Assembly: GCF_002554705.1 (NCBI RefSeq)
Contig: NZ_PDEP01000006.1
Span: forward strand, 124,001 to 188,000
Source of the DNA: Longimonas halophila
Lineage (GTDB): Bacteria; Bacteroidota; Rhodothermia; Rhodothermales; Salinibacteraceae
Length of the DNA: 64,000 nt
Direction of reading: 5' to 3'
The notes beneath the pieces were generated by a model. The model did not search any database and had not been told where the DNA came from. It worked only from the letters and a program-made list of their open reading frames with translations. The position numbers and the translations under genes are program-made. Positions 52,214-64,000 of the stretch are shown here, piece after piece (within the stretch, counting starts at the first letter, position 1; the number at the start of each line of letters is the position of its first letter).

Positions 52214-52821
52214 TTGGGGAGGGAAACAAGGTCAGCAAAGCGGGTGCGAAGGGTGGCATAGAGCGTGCGCAGCGGCAGCCCCATCACGTTGTAGTAGTCG
52301 CCGTGTAGGCGATGCACAAACAGCGAAGCGATCGCGTCTTGGATGCCATAGCTGCCGGCCTTGTCCATGGGCAGTTTCGAGCGCACGTATGCGTCGATCT
52401 CGGTATTGGAGAGCGGCGCCATGAACACGGTCGTGCGCGTAACGGTGGCCACGCGCTGGTTGGTTGTGGGATGGTGTAACGCCATGCCGGTGAGCACGTG
52501 GTGGCTGCGGTCTTGCATGCGCTGGAGTAGCGCACGAGCAGCATTGGGCGAGGCCGGCTTGCCCTGAATCTCTCCCTCAAAAACCACAATCGTATCAGCG
52601 GCCAGCGTGAGGGCTTCAGGATGTTCGGTTGCCACTGGTGTAGCTTTCTGATGCGCAACGGCCCGCACGGCTTCGGCCGGTGTAGCATTGGGCGGCAGGT
52701 GCTCCTCGGCCGGGCTGGCCTGCACGGTAAAGGGCCACTCCACCTGTTCGAGCAGCGCCTTCCGCCGCGGCGACTGCGAGGCTAAAATAAGTGGCGCGTG
52801 AAACTCAAGCAAGGGCGGCAT
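52210..52821 (-). CDS. maf: Maf-family nucleotide pyrophosphatase
   Basis: Maf hydrolyses dTTP, UTP and related nucleotides, which may limit misincorporation. The 203-residue protein has the Maf N-terminus APLILASQSPRRKALLEQ, ALTLAADTIVVFEGEIQGKP (the Asp/Glu base region) and the later DKAGSYGIQD and FVHRLHGDYYNVMGLPL motifs. It starts at 52821 (MPPLLEFH), 17 bases after the lnt stop; the longer frame upstream overlaps lnt and was not used. It overlaps the amidotransferase gene by four bases. Confidence 0.94.
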   Translation of the reverse strand: MPPLLEFHAPLILASQSPRRKALLEQVEWPFTVQASPAEEHLPPNATPAEAVRAVAHQKATPVATEHPEALTLAADTIVVFEGEIQGKPASPNAARALLQRMQDRSHHVLTGMALHHPTTNQRVATVTRTTVFMAPLSNTEIDAYVRSKLPMDKAGSYGIQDAIASLFVHRLHGDYYNVMGLPLRTLYATLRTRFADLVSLPK

Positions 52822-52838
52822 CGGCACGGGGGGGCGGG

Positions 52839-54371
52839 TCAAGACAACCAACGAAGCGGCACGCTTACGAGCAGCAGGGCAATCGCGGTCCATGCAATGT
52901 CGGTGTATGGGGCTGTGCGCATGTACCAGCCGGGGGGATGCGGAGCGGGCCAGCGGACCGACGCGACAGTGGCTTCTCCAAAAGGCGCCAGCACGGTGGC
53001 TGCTCCCGACGGTGCCACGAGCGTGGTGGGCCCACTGACTGAGGCCACAAGCAGTGGGCGCCCCGTCTCCATGGCACGCAGGCGACTGTACTGTACGTGT
53101 TGCTGCGCAGGGAGCGCACGCCGCCACCATCCGGTTTGTCCGAGGGTAATGAGCGCATGGGTTGGAGGGAGATCCGTATCCAGCCGGGCCAGGAGCGGCG
53201 CGGCCAGACTCTCGAAGCAGATCAGCGGCACAAACGAAAAATCGCTGTGCGAGAACGTGACCGGCCCCGGACCCGGCACGTACGCCCGCTCGTTAGACGC
53301 AGCCAATGCAAAGCGACGCAGCGCTTGCCAGCCCCGGGCTCCGGGCACGGCCTCGGCAAACGGGACCAGGTGGTGCTTGTCGTAGCGTTGCATCGTGCGG
53401 TGGGGGCGATACAGCAGCGCTGAGTTCGTCTGCGACGTCTGTTGCGGATCCCCAGCAGGCAGCACGGCGCCGGTAAGCACCGCTACGCCCCAGCGGTCTA
53501 CGGCCGCTTGCATACCGGTGGTGTCGGCCGGATGCAGAGCGGTTTCCGGCCACACAATGAGGGAAGGCGGGGCCGATGTCGTGTCGAGCGCGGTCTGTGT
53601 GAGGGCAAGCAAGCGGGCCTTGCGCATTGGGTCATCGGCGTTGGCCCAGGTCGTAGGCGCTACATCCGGCTGCACGGCCCAGGCATGTGCAGGCGGTACC
53701 GGGGCTGATGTTGACGAGGACGAAGAGGTGCCATACGATACGACGAGCAGGCCAAGGAGCACCACAACGAGCCCAGCGACTCCGGCACGCACGCTTTGCT
53801 TCCCCACAGATTCCAGTGTAGTCATCTGCAGCACCGCCAAGAGTCCTGCGTGCAGGCCGCCAATTGCTGCGGTGCCTGCTACCGGACCGCCGAATCGGAT
53901 GAGCGTGTAGGTGCCGGGGCTGTCGACGATAGCATGCGCCCCGAGCGCCCACGGAAACGCCCACGATCCATACTGGAGGAGGAGGTCCACGAGCATCCAC
54001 CCGCCGACCCAGACCGCCACACCTGTGCCGCGCCGACCACGGAGGGCAACCTGTGCCCCGGCCATGAGCGGCAAGCTGTAGAGGAGAGCCAATATGACCA
54101 GCGCCGAGATGCCCGCCTGGATCCCTGCATCGGTAGCGTGGGCACCAACCCACGGGTATGCAAGGAGAAACGCTCCCGCATAGACAAGTAACGAGGGACC
54201 GGTGGTGTGCTTGAGTACCGCATGGAGTGGCACCGGGCGGTAGATCCACACCCCCCACAGCGGTAGAAACGCGATCCATCCAAGCGACCATATGCCGTAC
54301 CCCAACGCGAATCCCCATGCGCTGGCACTAACGAGGGCTGCGGCATACGTGTACACAAGCGAACGTGACAT
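52839..54371 (-). CDS. lnt: Apolipoprotein N-acyltransferase
   Basis: Lnt adds the third acyl chain to lipoproteins in the inner membrane. The 510-residue protein has about six to seven membrane helices in its N-terminal half and a nitrilase-type catalytic domain in the C-terminal half. The catalytic Glu is in VWPETALHP, the Lys in YDKHHLVPFAE and the Cys in PLICFES, giving the expected Glu-Lys-Cys order. A final membrane segment (DIAWTAIALLLVSVPL) ends the protein. The start MSRSLVYTY was chosen over an upstream Met. It is the first gene of the lnt-maf-amidotransferase operon. Confidence 0.9.
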   Translation of the reverse strand: MSRSLVYTYAAALVSASAWGFALGYGIWSLGWIAFLPLWGVWIYRPVPLHAVLKHTTGPSLLVYAGAFLLAYPWVGAHATDAGIQAGISALVILALLYSLPLMAGAQVALRGRRGTGVAVWVGGWMLVDLLLQYGSWAFPWALGAHAIVDSPGTYTLIRFGGPVAGTAAIGGLHAGLLAVLQMTTLESVGKQSVRAGVAGLVVVLLGLLVVSYGTSSSSSTSAPVPPAHAWAVQPDVAPTTWANADDPMRKARLLALTQTALDTTSAPPSLIVWPETALHPADTTGMQAAVDRWGVAVLTGAVLPAGDPQQTSQTNSALLYRPHRTMQRYDKHHLVPFAEAVPGARGWQALRRFALAASNERAYVPGPGPVTFSHSDFSFVPLICFESLAAPLLARLDTDLPPTHALITLGQTGWWRRALPAQQHVQYSRLRAMETGRPLLVASVSGPTTLVAPSGAATVLAPFGEATVASVRWPAPHPPGWYMRTAPYTDIAWTAIALLLVSVPLRWLS

Positions 54372-54575
54372 CGGGACAGGGAGCAACAACGAGGGTACGA
54401 TGCGAAGCGCCAACGGCCTGATGCGTATAAGGCTGCGGCAAGCGTTGGCAGACGCAGGATGCCAGAATCGACATGGCTTTAGAGAAATCGTATCAACAAA
54501 TCAATAAAATGATTTGACAGGCGCCATCTCTACGGCTACTTTACAACTGATTCTTCTGCAGACACGGCACCGTTC

Positions 54576-55421
54576 ATGCGTGTATTTACCATATGCAACC
54601 ATAAAGGAGGCACTGGAAAGACCACAACGGTCATTCACATCGCTGCGGCGATGGGGCTTTCGGGCCACCGTACGCTGGTGATTGACCTCGATCCGCAGGG
54701 GTTTCTAACGCGCACCATGGGCGTTAATCCCGACACATGCTCCGATACCGCCCTTTCACTCTTCGATCCCGATGCCAGCTTATGGGACTGCGACACCGTG
54801 GAAATGAACGGGTTCGATCTGCTGCCGTCGTCGAACCGGCTTACCCGCGAGATGCGCGACCTGAACAAGCCGACCGACGTGCTGTGGATTCGTGAAGCCA
54901 TTGAACGTAAGGCCGACGAAGCCGCTTACGACACCGTGCTCTTCGATACGGCCGCGGCCGTTACCGTTTACAGTCTAAATGCCTTGGTGGCCAGCCAGTA
55001 TGCCGTCATTCCGGTACTGCCCGAGTACCAGTCGGTCGTAGGCGCCGAGCAGACCTATCAGACCGTAGCGATGGTGCGCAAGCGCCTCAATCCTGAACTT
55101 CACCCCTCAATGTTTCTCTTTACGCAGGTCGATGAGCGTAAGCGCTTGCACAGCGCCTACCGGAGCTACATGCGGAAGAAATATACACACCGCGTGCTCG
55201 ACACCATTATTCGCACGAGCACCTCGCTCACTGAAGCCTCCGAAGACGGCGAAACGGTATTCGACACCGATCCGCAGTCAAAGGGCGCTCGCAACTATGC
55301 CAACGCCACCGACGATCTGTTGCGCCGCGTTGAGGCATACGAAGAGGGAAACGCTACCACACCCTCGAACGGCCAGCTGGTTTCGTCCACATCGCCCCCC
55401 GAAACCCCCTCGCTCTCATGA
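54576..55421 (+). CDS. ParA-family ATPase (Soj-like), without ParB nearby
   Basis: The 281-residue protein is a deviant-Walker ParA ATPase. KGGTGKTTT (residues 10-18) carries the signature Lys (10) and the P-loop Lys (15). LVIDLDPQGFLTRTMG (A') and DTVLFDTAAA (Walker B region) follow. ParA proteins position plasmids, chromosomes or protein complexes on the nucleoid. A typical parB gene would lie next to it; here the next gene is a penicillin acylase whose ATG overlaps the parA stop by four bases (ATGA). It may position a protein complex rather than DNA, or be a chromosomal orphan. The last 25 residues are Ser/Pro/Thr-rich. Confidence 0.9.
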   Translation: MRVFTICNHKGGTGKTTTVIHIAAAMGLSGHRTLVIDLDPQGFLTRTMGVNPDTCSDTALSLFDPDASLWDCDTVEMNGFDLLPSSNRLTREMRDLNKPTDVLWIREAIERKADEAAYDTVLFDTAAAVTVYSLNALVASQYAVIPVLPEYQSVVGAEQTYQTVAMVRKRLNPELHPSMFLFTQVDERKRLHSAYRSYMRKKYTHRVLDTIIRTSTSLTEASEDGETVFDTDPQSKGARNYANATDDLLRRVEAYEEGNATTPSNGQLVSSTSPPETPSLS

Positions 55422-57937
55422 GTACGCGTCGCCGTGCTGCTGTTCACGCCGGGCTTGCTCTGGCCGTTCTTATTGGATTGTACGTAGGGCTCACGACACC
55501 GTGGGGCGGGCTGCCCCCCATCGAGCGGTTTGTAGATCCGGCACGTGGACTTTGGCACACCGCCCGCACCGCTCCCGCGCCAGGTGGATCGCATACGCTG
55601 AGGCTGCCTGCCCTGCGCGATAGCGTAACTGTGGTGCGCGATGAACGCGGCGTTCCGCACATCTACGCCCAGAGCGATCGTGATGCGGTTATTGCCATGG
55701 GCTATGCCGTGGCGCAAGACCGGCTCTTCCAAATGGACTTTACCTCGCGCGTGGCGCAAGGAAAACTGTCAGAACTACTCGGTCCCGACATGGCCGAGAG
55801 CGACCGCTTTCTGCGTGCCACGGGCATGGAGTGGGGAGCCCAGCAGAATATGGAGCGCATTCGGGAGGCAAAGGGCACGGAGTGGGATGCGCTGCAATGG
55901 TACAGCACCGGAGCCAATGCCTACATTGACGAACTGGCACCCCACGAGCGTCCGCTCGCGTACCGCGTGCTTGACGCTGCGCCCAGCCGTCGCGCCCCCA
56001 TCGACGGGCTGCGCCTGCTGCAGTACATGACGTACGACCTCACCTACCGCAGCGACGCCCCGGTTTACGACGTGCTTCACGAGCGTTTGGCGCCCAGCGA
56101 ATATGATACGCTCTATCTCAGCCATCCGCCGGGGCAATACGCCACGATGTATCCAGAGGGTCCCGCCGAGGCGACGCACCGCACTGCCACCTCCCGACTC
56201 ACATCCCGCACAGACCAAGCAAGCGTAGACGCGACGACGCAGCACCATGCGCGAACCATTTTGGAAGCGCATCATACTGCGCATCGGGCATTGCAGGGGA
56301 GCGTGTTGGAAGGATATCGCTTTGGCAAAGGATCGAACAACTGGGCCGTGGCCCCAGAGCGCAGTGCTACAGGCGGTGCGCTGCTGGCGAACGACATGCA
56401 CCTGGGGCTGTCGCTGCCGCCCATCTGGTACGAGGTGCACCTGCATACGCCGACCACGCACATCTCAGGACTCACCATTCCAGGAGCGCCGGTCATTGTG
56501 CAAGGCACTAACGACCACGTAGCGTGGGGGCTCACGAACGCCGGAGCGGATGTTGTGGACCACTACGCCATTACAGTCAACGAGGAGCGCACGCGGTATC
56601 GCCATAACGACGAGTGGCGCGACCTGGAACTGCAGGTTGACACGCTCTACATGCAAGACAACACGCCCGTGCTCGATACGCTGCGCATCAGCCACTGGGG
56701 GCCGCTGCTGAACGAGACGCCCGCGTCGGTGCCCGACACCCAGGCGGTGGCGCTGCAATGGGTGGCCCATCACGACAACACCACGCTGCACGCACTCTGG
56801 AAAATGAACCGCGCCACCTCGGTCCACGAGGTCGACCGGGCCCTGGCCGACTGGACAGCCCCGATGCAGAACATCGCTATGGCGGATGCGGACGGGTCCA
56901 TCGGGATGCGCATGGCAGGGCGGCTTCCTATGCGCAATGCCGCCTCCAGTGCCGGGCTCCTTCCCGGCAATACCGACGCGCACGCCTGGACCGGCTGGGT
57001 GCCCCACGATGAGATGCCCCATGTTATCAATCCCGAACGCGGCGTGGTTGGATCCGCCAATCAGGTGCCGGTTGAGCCGTCGTATCCGCACTACGTAGGC
57101 CACGACTGGGGCGATGGCTATCGCTCGGTGCGCCTGGACACGCTGCTTCGCCAGACGCCAACGCACAGCCTCAACGACATGAAGGCGTATCAGACCGACG
57201 TGTATGTGCAAGAGCGAGCCGCGTTTGCGCCATTCATTGCAGCGGTAGATACGACCACGCTTACCGACCGCGGACAGCAGGTACGCCGTTGGCTCTTGGA
57301 CTGGAGTGGGCACGCGACGGTCGACCGTCCCGAGCCGCTCATCATGCATACCTGGCTGCGCACCCTGCGCGATCTGGTGTGGGATGAAGAAGCATTCACC
57401 GATGTGCCGCGTCCTGAAGATGCGGTGCTTATTCAGCAGTTGGAAGAAGCCCCCGCATCCCCCTGGTTCGACCGCACCGCCACCGACCCCACCGAAGCCG
57501 GCCCCGATGTGCTCCGCGATGCTCTGAACGCCACTGCCGACACGCTGGCTACGCGTTACGGATGGACGCCGGAGTCCTGGAGATGGGGCGATCATCATCA
57601 GGTAGAGATGGGATTTCTGCTTCCGGCAGGGCCGTTCGAAGCGTTGGGCCGAGGCCCGTATCCGTTTCCAGGATTTGCCTCCACGCTCCTGCAAGCGCCC
57701 GGGCTACGCGTTACCCATACCGCCAGCCAGCGAGCGGTGATTGACTTTTCGGGGCCGCGCCCCGAGGCGCATGTCGTGTACCCGGGCGGGCAGCGGGAGC
57801 ACCCGTTTGCGCCTACGCACTACGATATGTTTGTGGATCCGTACCTGGAGGGCGCCTATTACGTACAGGCGCGCCCTGAGCAGCCTGCCGATATTGAGGC
57901 CCACCGCGTTACAAGTCGGTTTGAGCTCCACCCGTAG
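55418..57937 (+). CDS. Penicillin acylase family protein
   Basis: This 839-residue protein belongs to the Ntn-hydrolase penicillin acylase family. It has a single N-terminal hydrophobic segment (about 13-30, signal or anchor). The family is made as an inactive precursor cleaved just before the catalytic Ser; the site here is GKGSNNWAV with Ser 306. Around it are GALLANDMHLGLSLPPIWYEVHL, VPDTQAVALQWV and the RSVRLDTLLRQ segment. Related proteins hydrolyse amide bonds, including acyl-homoserine lactones, but the substrate cannot be told from sequence. It overlaps the parA gene by four bases. Confidence 0.92.
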   Translation: MSTRRRAAVHAGLALAVLIGLYVGLTTPWGGLPPIERFVDPARGLWHTARTAPAPGGSHTLRLPALRDSVTVVRDERGVPHIYAQSDRDAVIAMGYAVAQDRLFQMDFTSRVAQGKLSELLGPDMAESDRFLRATGMEWGAQQNMERIREAKGTEWDALQWYSTGANAYIDELAPHERPLAYRVLDAAPSRRAPIDGLRLLQYMTYDLTYRSDAPVYDVLHERLAPSEYDTLYLSHPPGQYATMYPEGPAEATHRTATSRLTSRTDQASVDATTQHHARTILEAHHTAHRALQGSVLEGYRFGKGSNNWAVAPERSATGGALLANDMHLGLSLPPIWYEVHLHTPTTHISGLTIPGAPVIVQGTNDHVAWGLTNAGADVVDHYAITVNEERTRYRHNDEWRDLELQVDTLYMQDNTPVLDTLRISHWGPLLNETPASVPDTQAVALQWVAHHDNTTLHALWKMNRATSVHEVDRALADWTAPMQNIAMADADGSIGMRMAGRLPMRNAASSAGLLPGNTDAHAWTGWVPHDEMPHVINPERGVVGSANQVPVEPSYPHYVGHDWGDGYRSVRLDTLLRQTPTHSLNDMKAYQTDVYVQERAAFAPFIAAVDTTTLTDRGQQVRRWLLDWSGHATVDRPEPLIMHTWLRTLRDLVWDEEAFTDVPRPEDAVLIQQLEEAPASPWFDRTATDPTEAGPDVLRDALNATADTLATRYGWTPESWRWGDHHQVEMGFLLPAGPFEALGRGPYPFPGFASTLLQAPGLRVTHTASQRAVIDFSGPRPEAHVVYPGGQREHPFAPTHYDMFVDPYLEGAYYVQARPEQPADIEAHRVTSRFELHP

Positions 57938-57942
57938 CTATG

Positions 57943-58863
57943 CTACACAGTGCGCCGCTGGCGGACCCTACGCATCCACACCACCCCGCCGATGATGAGC
58001 GCACCGCCCAGGAGTTGAAGCGTAGTAACCGACTCTCCGAGAAACCAGGCGCCGCCCAATACCGCCACAAACGGCACCAGGTTATTGTAGACAGCTGTGT
58101 TGGAGGGACCTACGGTCTTCACCGCGTTGTTCCAGATTAAGAAGGCGATGCCCGTAGAGAGCGCTCCTGAGTACAAGATGGCCCACCAGACCCAGGCATC
58201 TACCTCGGTCCACTGCACCGTGCTCCAGTACGGAATGCCCAGCCCAACGAGTAAGGGTAGCGCCACAAGGAGGCCAAAGAACGTAACGCCCAGCGGCGAC
58301 ACGTCGTGGACAATCGCCTTGTTATATGTGGTAAATCCGCCCCATACCACGGCTCCAATGAGCATCATTGTATTGCCAAAGAGCGAACTTTCGGTAAGCG
58401 CGGTGTTGGTGGCCCCATCCAAGATAACGAGCGCGGTGCCTGCCAACGAGATAAACAGCCCAACCCAGGCCAGACCCCGGAGCACCTCCAGTCCCGAAAG
58501 GCGGCCAATGAGCGCGGTCCACAGCGGAGCGCCCGCCATAATGAGGGCTGCGCTTCCGGCGGTTGTGTTGTTCACACTGACAATGAATAGCACCTGGTAG
58601 ACGAAATAGCCCGCCAGCCCCAGCCCCACAATAGACCAGCCGTGCGAGCGCATGGGCGCCCAGAACGAGCGGTCGCCACGGCGCCACAGGTAGATGCCGC
58701 CCAGCAACGCCACTGAAATACTAAACCGAAAAATGTTCAGCACAAACGGATGCATAACCGTCAGTGCAGCTTTCAAGATGGGAAAGTTGGCTCCCCAGAT
58801 GAACACCACGCTGATCAGCGATGCATCAGCAAGCCAAGAGCGGGTATCGGACGAGGGAGCCAT
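57943..58863 (-). CDS. EamA/DMT-superfamily transporter
   Basis: The 306-residue protein has ten predicted membrane helices in two similar halves, the usual EamA layout. The N-terminal half opens with SLISVVFIWGANFPILKAAL (EamA's conserved WG-N motif) and the second half with MLIGAVVWGGFTTYNKAIV. A Pro-rich VGPSNTAVYNNLVPFVAVLGGAWFLGE stretch near the end is also typical. Such proteins export small metabolites or amino acids; the substrate is unknown. It starts at 58863 (MAPSSDTRS); the longer frame upstream is not needed. It diverges from the MerR gene. Confidence 0.9.
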   Translation of the reverse strand: MAPSSDTRSWLADASLISVVFIWGANFPILKAALTVMHPFVLNIFRFSISVALLGGIYLWRRGDRSFWAPMRSHGWSIVGLGLAGYFVYQVLFIVSVNNTTAGSAALIMAGAPLWTALIGRLSGLEVLRGLAWVGLFISLAGTALVILDGATNTALTESSLFGNTMMLIGAVVWGGFTTYNKAIVHDVSPLGVTFFGLLVALPLLVGLGIPYWSTVQWTEVDAWVWWAILYSGALSTGIAFLIWNNAVKTVGPSNTAVYNNLVPFVAVLGGAWFLGESVTTLQLLGGALIIGGVVWMRRVRQRRTV

Positions 58864-58995
58864 AACCAGCAGGAGAGTCGGAGAAGACGAACATGTGATC
58901 GTACCTCGCAACTTGCAAACCGTTGATGCATAGGCTTGAACAATCGTTGAGAACCAGTACACTTCCGCGCTTCGTCTGTTAAAGGCTTTATCTTT

Positions 58996-59313
58996 ATGGA
59001 TAACGAGCAACCCACATACGCCTTGTCCGAGGTAAGCAGCGAACTTGGCGTTGAGGAGCATGTCCTTCGATACTGGGAAACCGAATTCGACGCTTTGCAG
59101 CCTGTTAAAGACGAAGGTGGGCAGCGCCGCTATCGTGCAAGCGACGTAGCTACAGCACGGCGCATTCAGGAGCTCCTTAAAGACGAAAAGTACACCATTG
59201 CGGGGGCCCGGCAAGCCTTGCAGCATGATGAACAACGGAGGGCACTGGCCCAGCGCTTGCGTAAGCTTCGAGCCTTCCTGGTTGAGATGCAGAGCGAACT
59301 GCGAGCTTCGTAG
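58996..59313 (+). CDS. MerR-family transcriptional regulator
   Basis: This 105-residue protein has the N-terminal winged helix of MerR proteins: YALSEVSSELGVEEHVLRYWETEFDALQPVKDEGGQRRYRASDVATARRIQELLKDEKYTI. No separate effector-binding domain follows, only a short Gln/Arg-rich helix. Such short MerR-like proteins are common in Bacteroidota, and their targets are mostly unknown. It diverges from the EamA transporter gene, which it may regulate; that is inference. Confidence 0.92.
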   Translation: MDNEQPTYALSEVSSELGVEEHVLRYWETEFDALQPVKDEGGQRRYRASDVATARRIQELLKDEKYTIAGARQALQHDEQRRALAQRLRKLRAFLVEMQSELRAS

Positions 59314-59479
59314 CACCAGCGTGCCTTGTAAGAACTATGGACCTGTGAAAACTACGCGGATGCGTTGTTGGGGTGGGGAGAGATGCGCATCGACACGCAT
59401 ACACCGGCATTCGCGTCCGTTTTCCGTGAATGACTTGCGGAACCTACAGCTACTCCTTTTACTATGAGGGCATAGCATT

Positions 59480-59557
59480 CGGGACATGGCGCAGCCCGGT
59501 TAGCGCGCCGCTCTGGGGGAGCGGAGGTCCCCGGTTCAAATCCGGGTGTCCCGACCA
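59480..59557 (+). tRNA. tRNA-Pro (anticodon GGG)
   Basis: The sequence folds as a normal tRNA: acceptor CGGGACA / TGTCCCG, D arm GCGCAGCCCGGTTAGCGC, anticodon stem CCGCT / AGCGG with loop CTGGGGG (anticodon GGG), T arm CCCCGGTTCAAATCCGGG, and an encoded ACCA end. Confidence 0.96.
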
Positions 59558-59832
59558 TTTACTGTTGAGAATGAGTATGCCGTAACACGCTGGCCATGGC
59601 CAGCGCCCACGCATCTGAAATATTGTGTTCGGCCCACGTCGTTTCTGGCATTTGTGCTGGAGGCGACGTTTTTTATGATCCCAATGAGTCCCAGACTTCA
59701 TGAATCCTGGACTTCCAGAGCTTCGTTCCAATCAGACGCTGACCCGACTGAGTGGGCACAGCCTCCGACAGAAGTCTTCGGATAGAGACACCCGTTCCCC
59801 CACCCGCTGACGTATCCCTGAGCTGCCGTCGC

Positions 59833-63110
<3,278 letters not shown>

Positions 63111-63170
63111 TGCAGAACGCAGGCCGTACAACGCTGCCTGGCTCTATTTGACCGGTTTCCTCGTATTGGT

Positions 63171-64000
63171 ATGAAAAAGTGGCTGGAACGGCTCGGGTTG
63201 CGTCCCAAAGGTGCGACCCCTGTAGGCACCGACTTGGAAAGCGGCAAGCGCAACGTCGCCGAAGACACGTACTGGCGGGACGTGACCGTACGTACGGTGC
63301 TGTTTGTGGTGTTGGTGGCCGCTACGCTCGCTGCGTTTCCGCGAGGTGAGGTGTTTGAGTACACGGTGCAGGTGGGCGATACGTGGCGCCAGCCCACGCT
63401 GGTGGCCCCGTTTAACTTTCCCATTTACAAGGACACTGATAGTGTAGAGCGTGAACGTGAGCAGGCCCGCCGCACCACCCCCCCGTACTTTGAGGAAATT
63501 CTAAATCCGGAGCAGGTTAGCCGAGCCTATCGCGATACGGTGCAGCAGCAGGTGAACAAGGTGCTCGACGCCTACACCACTTCGCGCTACCAACGCATAC
63601 GCGGGAATGATGAACAAGCCGAAGCCGACTCACTGCGCTACATTCAGCTGCGCCGTAACACGCGCGTTACGCTGAGTCCAGAGCAGTGGGACGTGCTCAC
63701 TGAAAACGCGATTGCGCAGATTCCGAGTCTGTCGGATACCACACGGGCGCCGCCTGCCACCGAGCGGCTCGACCGGCGAATTATGCAGGCCGTCGCCGAG
63801 GTTACCGAAGTGCTGCAACGCCGTGGCGTCATCGATATTCCGCTCGACTCGGTCTACACCGATCATGTCATTGTGCGCAACGAGGAGGAGCGCATCCAGC
63901 GCCGCATTTCGGTAGACCGACTTGTGGGGATGCCTGAAGCCTTTCGCCGGGCCGATGAGCAGTTGCGTGACCGGTTCGAGGACCGCCCCGACGCGGCGCA
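63171..64000 (+). CDS. 7TMR-HD (PgpH-like) phosphodiesterase, N-terminal part (cut by window edge)
   Basis: Only the first 276 residues are visible. A short cytoplasmic start and one membrane segment (about 40-58, VLFVVLVAATLAAF) precede an extracytoplasmic domain (VQVGDTWRQPTLVAPFNFPIYKDTDSVEREREQARRTTPPYFEE onward) with the pattern of the 7TM-7TMR-HDED sensor domain. Family members such as PgpH end in seven helices and a cytoplasmic HD domain that degrades c-di-AMP. The HD domain lies beyond the window, so it could not be checked. The gene follows ligA. Confidence 0.82.
   Translation, partial: MKKWLERLGLRPKGATPVGTDLESGKRNVAEDTYWRDVTVRTVLFVVLVAATLAAFPRGEVFEYTVQVGDTWRQPTLVAPFNFPIYKDTDSVEREREQARRTTPPYFEEILNPEQVSRAYRDTVQQQVNKVLDAYTTSRYQRIRGNDEQAEADSLRYIQLRRNTRVTLSPEQWDVLTENAIAQIPSLSDTTRAPPATERLDRRIMQAVAEVTEVLQRRGVIDIPLDSVYTDHVIVRNEEERIQRRISVDRLVGMPEAFRRADEQLRDRFEDRPDAA

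Noticed and set aside
56465..57694. 409-codon open frame opposite the penicillin acylase gene
   Set aside because: Antisense shadow of a conserved coding sequence; no signal, motif or start context supports it.

Overview
The window comes from a halophilic member of the Rhodothermota/Bacteroidota, most like Salinibacter and its relatives (Rhodothermales). The evidence is a moderately high G+C, strongly acidic proteins (for example a long Glu/Asp/Ala tail on ribosomal protein S16), and genes typical of this group: type IX secretion (T9SS) proteins, DUF4835/PorD, an S46 dipeptidyl peptidase, an HU-SPOR protein and MqnA. This placement rests on family resemblance alone, because no rRNA gene is present.

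Layout. 1-2.1 kb (minus): gamma-glutamyltransferase (cut by the window edge), a PspC membrane protein and 5-formyl-THF cyclo-ligase. 2.1-10.5 kb (plus): an AhpD-like protein, then the housekeeping run ffh, rpsP, rimM, trmD, rplS, mqnA, smpB, tyrS and a polytopic membrane protein, closed by a clear terminator. 10.6-14.3 kb (plus): a roadblock protein, a CvnD/MglA-like small GTPase and a four-PAS histidine kinase, which look like one signalling unit. 14.4-17.2 kb (minus): polyphosphate kinase and a small uncharacterised protein. 17.3-24.0 kb: envelope proteins, namely a zinc-protease/propeller/barrel fusion, a response regulator, a helix-hairpin-helix barrel protein and a PorV-like barrel. 24.1-26.3 kb: PorD, a gene-poor stretch with an interspersed repeat, an orphan Phd/YefM antitoxin and tRNA-Leu. 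26.6-33.1 kb: S46 peptidase, an alkaline-phosphatase-superfamily enzyme, a patatin lipase and the YifB/ComM AAA+ protein.

33.8-41.1 kb (plus) is the most distinctive region. It is a T9SS core locus in the order PorG-like barrel, two GldK-type (FGE-fold) proteins, GldL, a short GldM and a GldN-position protein. The first GldK-type protein is fused to an N-terminal outer-membrane barrel. The genes have unusually long gaps and the region looks less G+C-rich than its surroundings. 41.5-49.4 kb (minus): ExbD, ExbB, HU-SPOR, a small HU-like protein, an outer-membrane barrel and a 990-residue TPR protein, apparently a trans-envelope operon. 49.6-64 kb: a PfkB kinase, folB, a glutamine amidotransferase/maf/lnt operon, a lone ParA overlapping a penicillin acylase gene, an EamA transporter, a MerR regulator, tRNA-Pro, a RodZ-like protein, ligA and the start of a 7TMR-HD phosphodiesterase.

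No CRISPR array, rRNA operon, prophage or intact insertion sequence was seen. Starts were moved downstream of the longest ORF where a conserved N-terminus, signal peptide or gene overlap pointed to a later codon. All family calls come from reading motifs by eye, without database searches.
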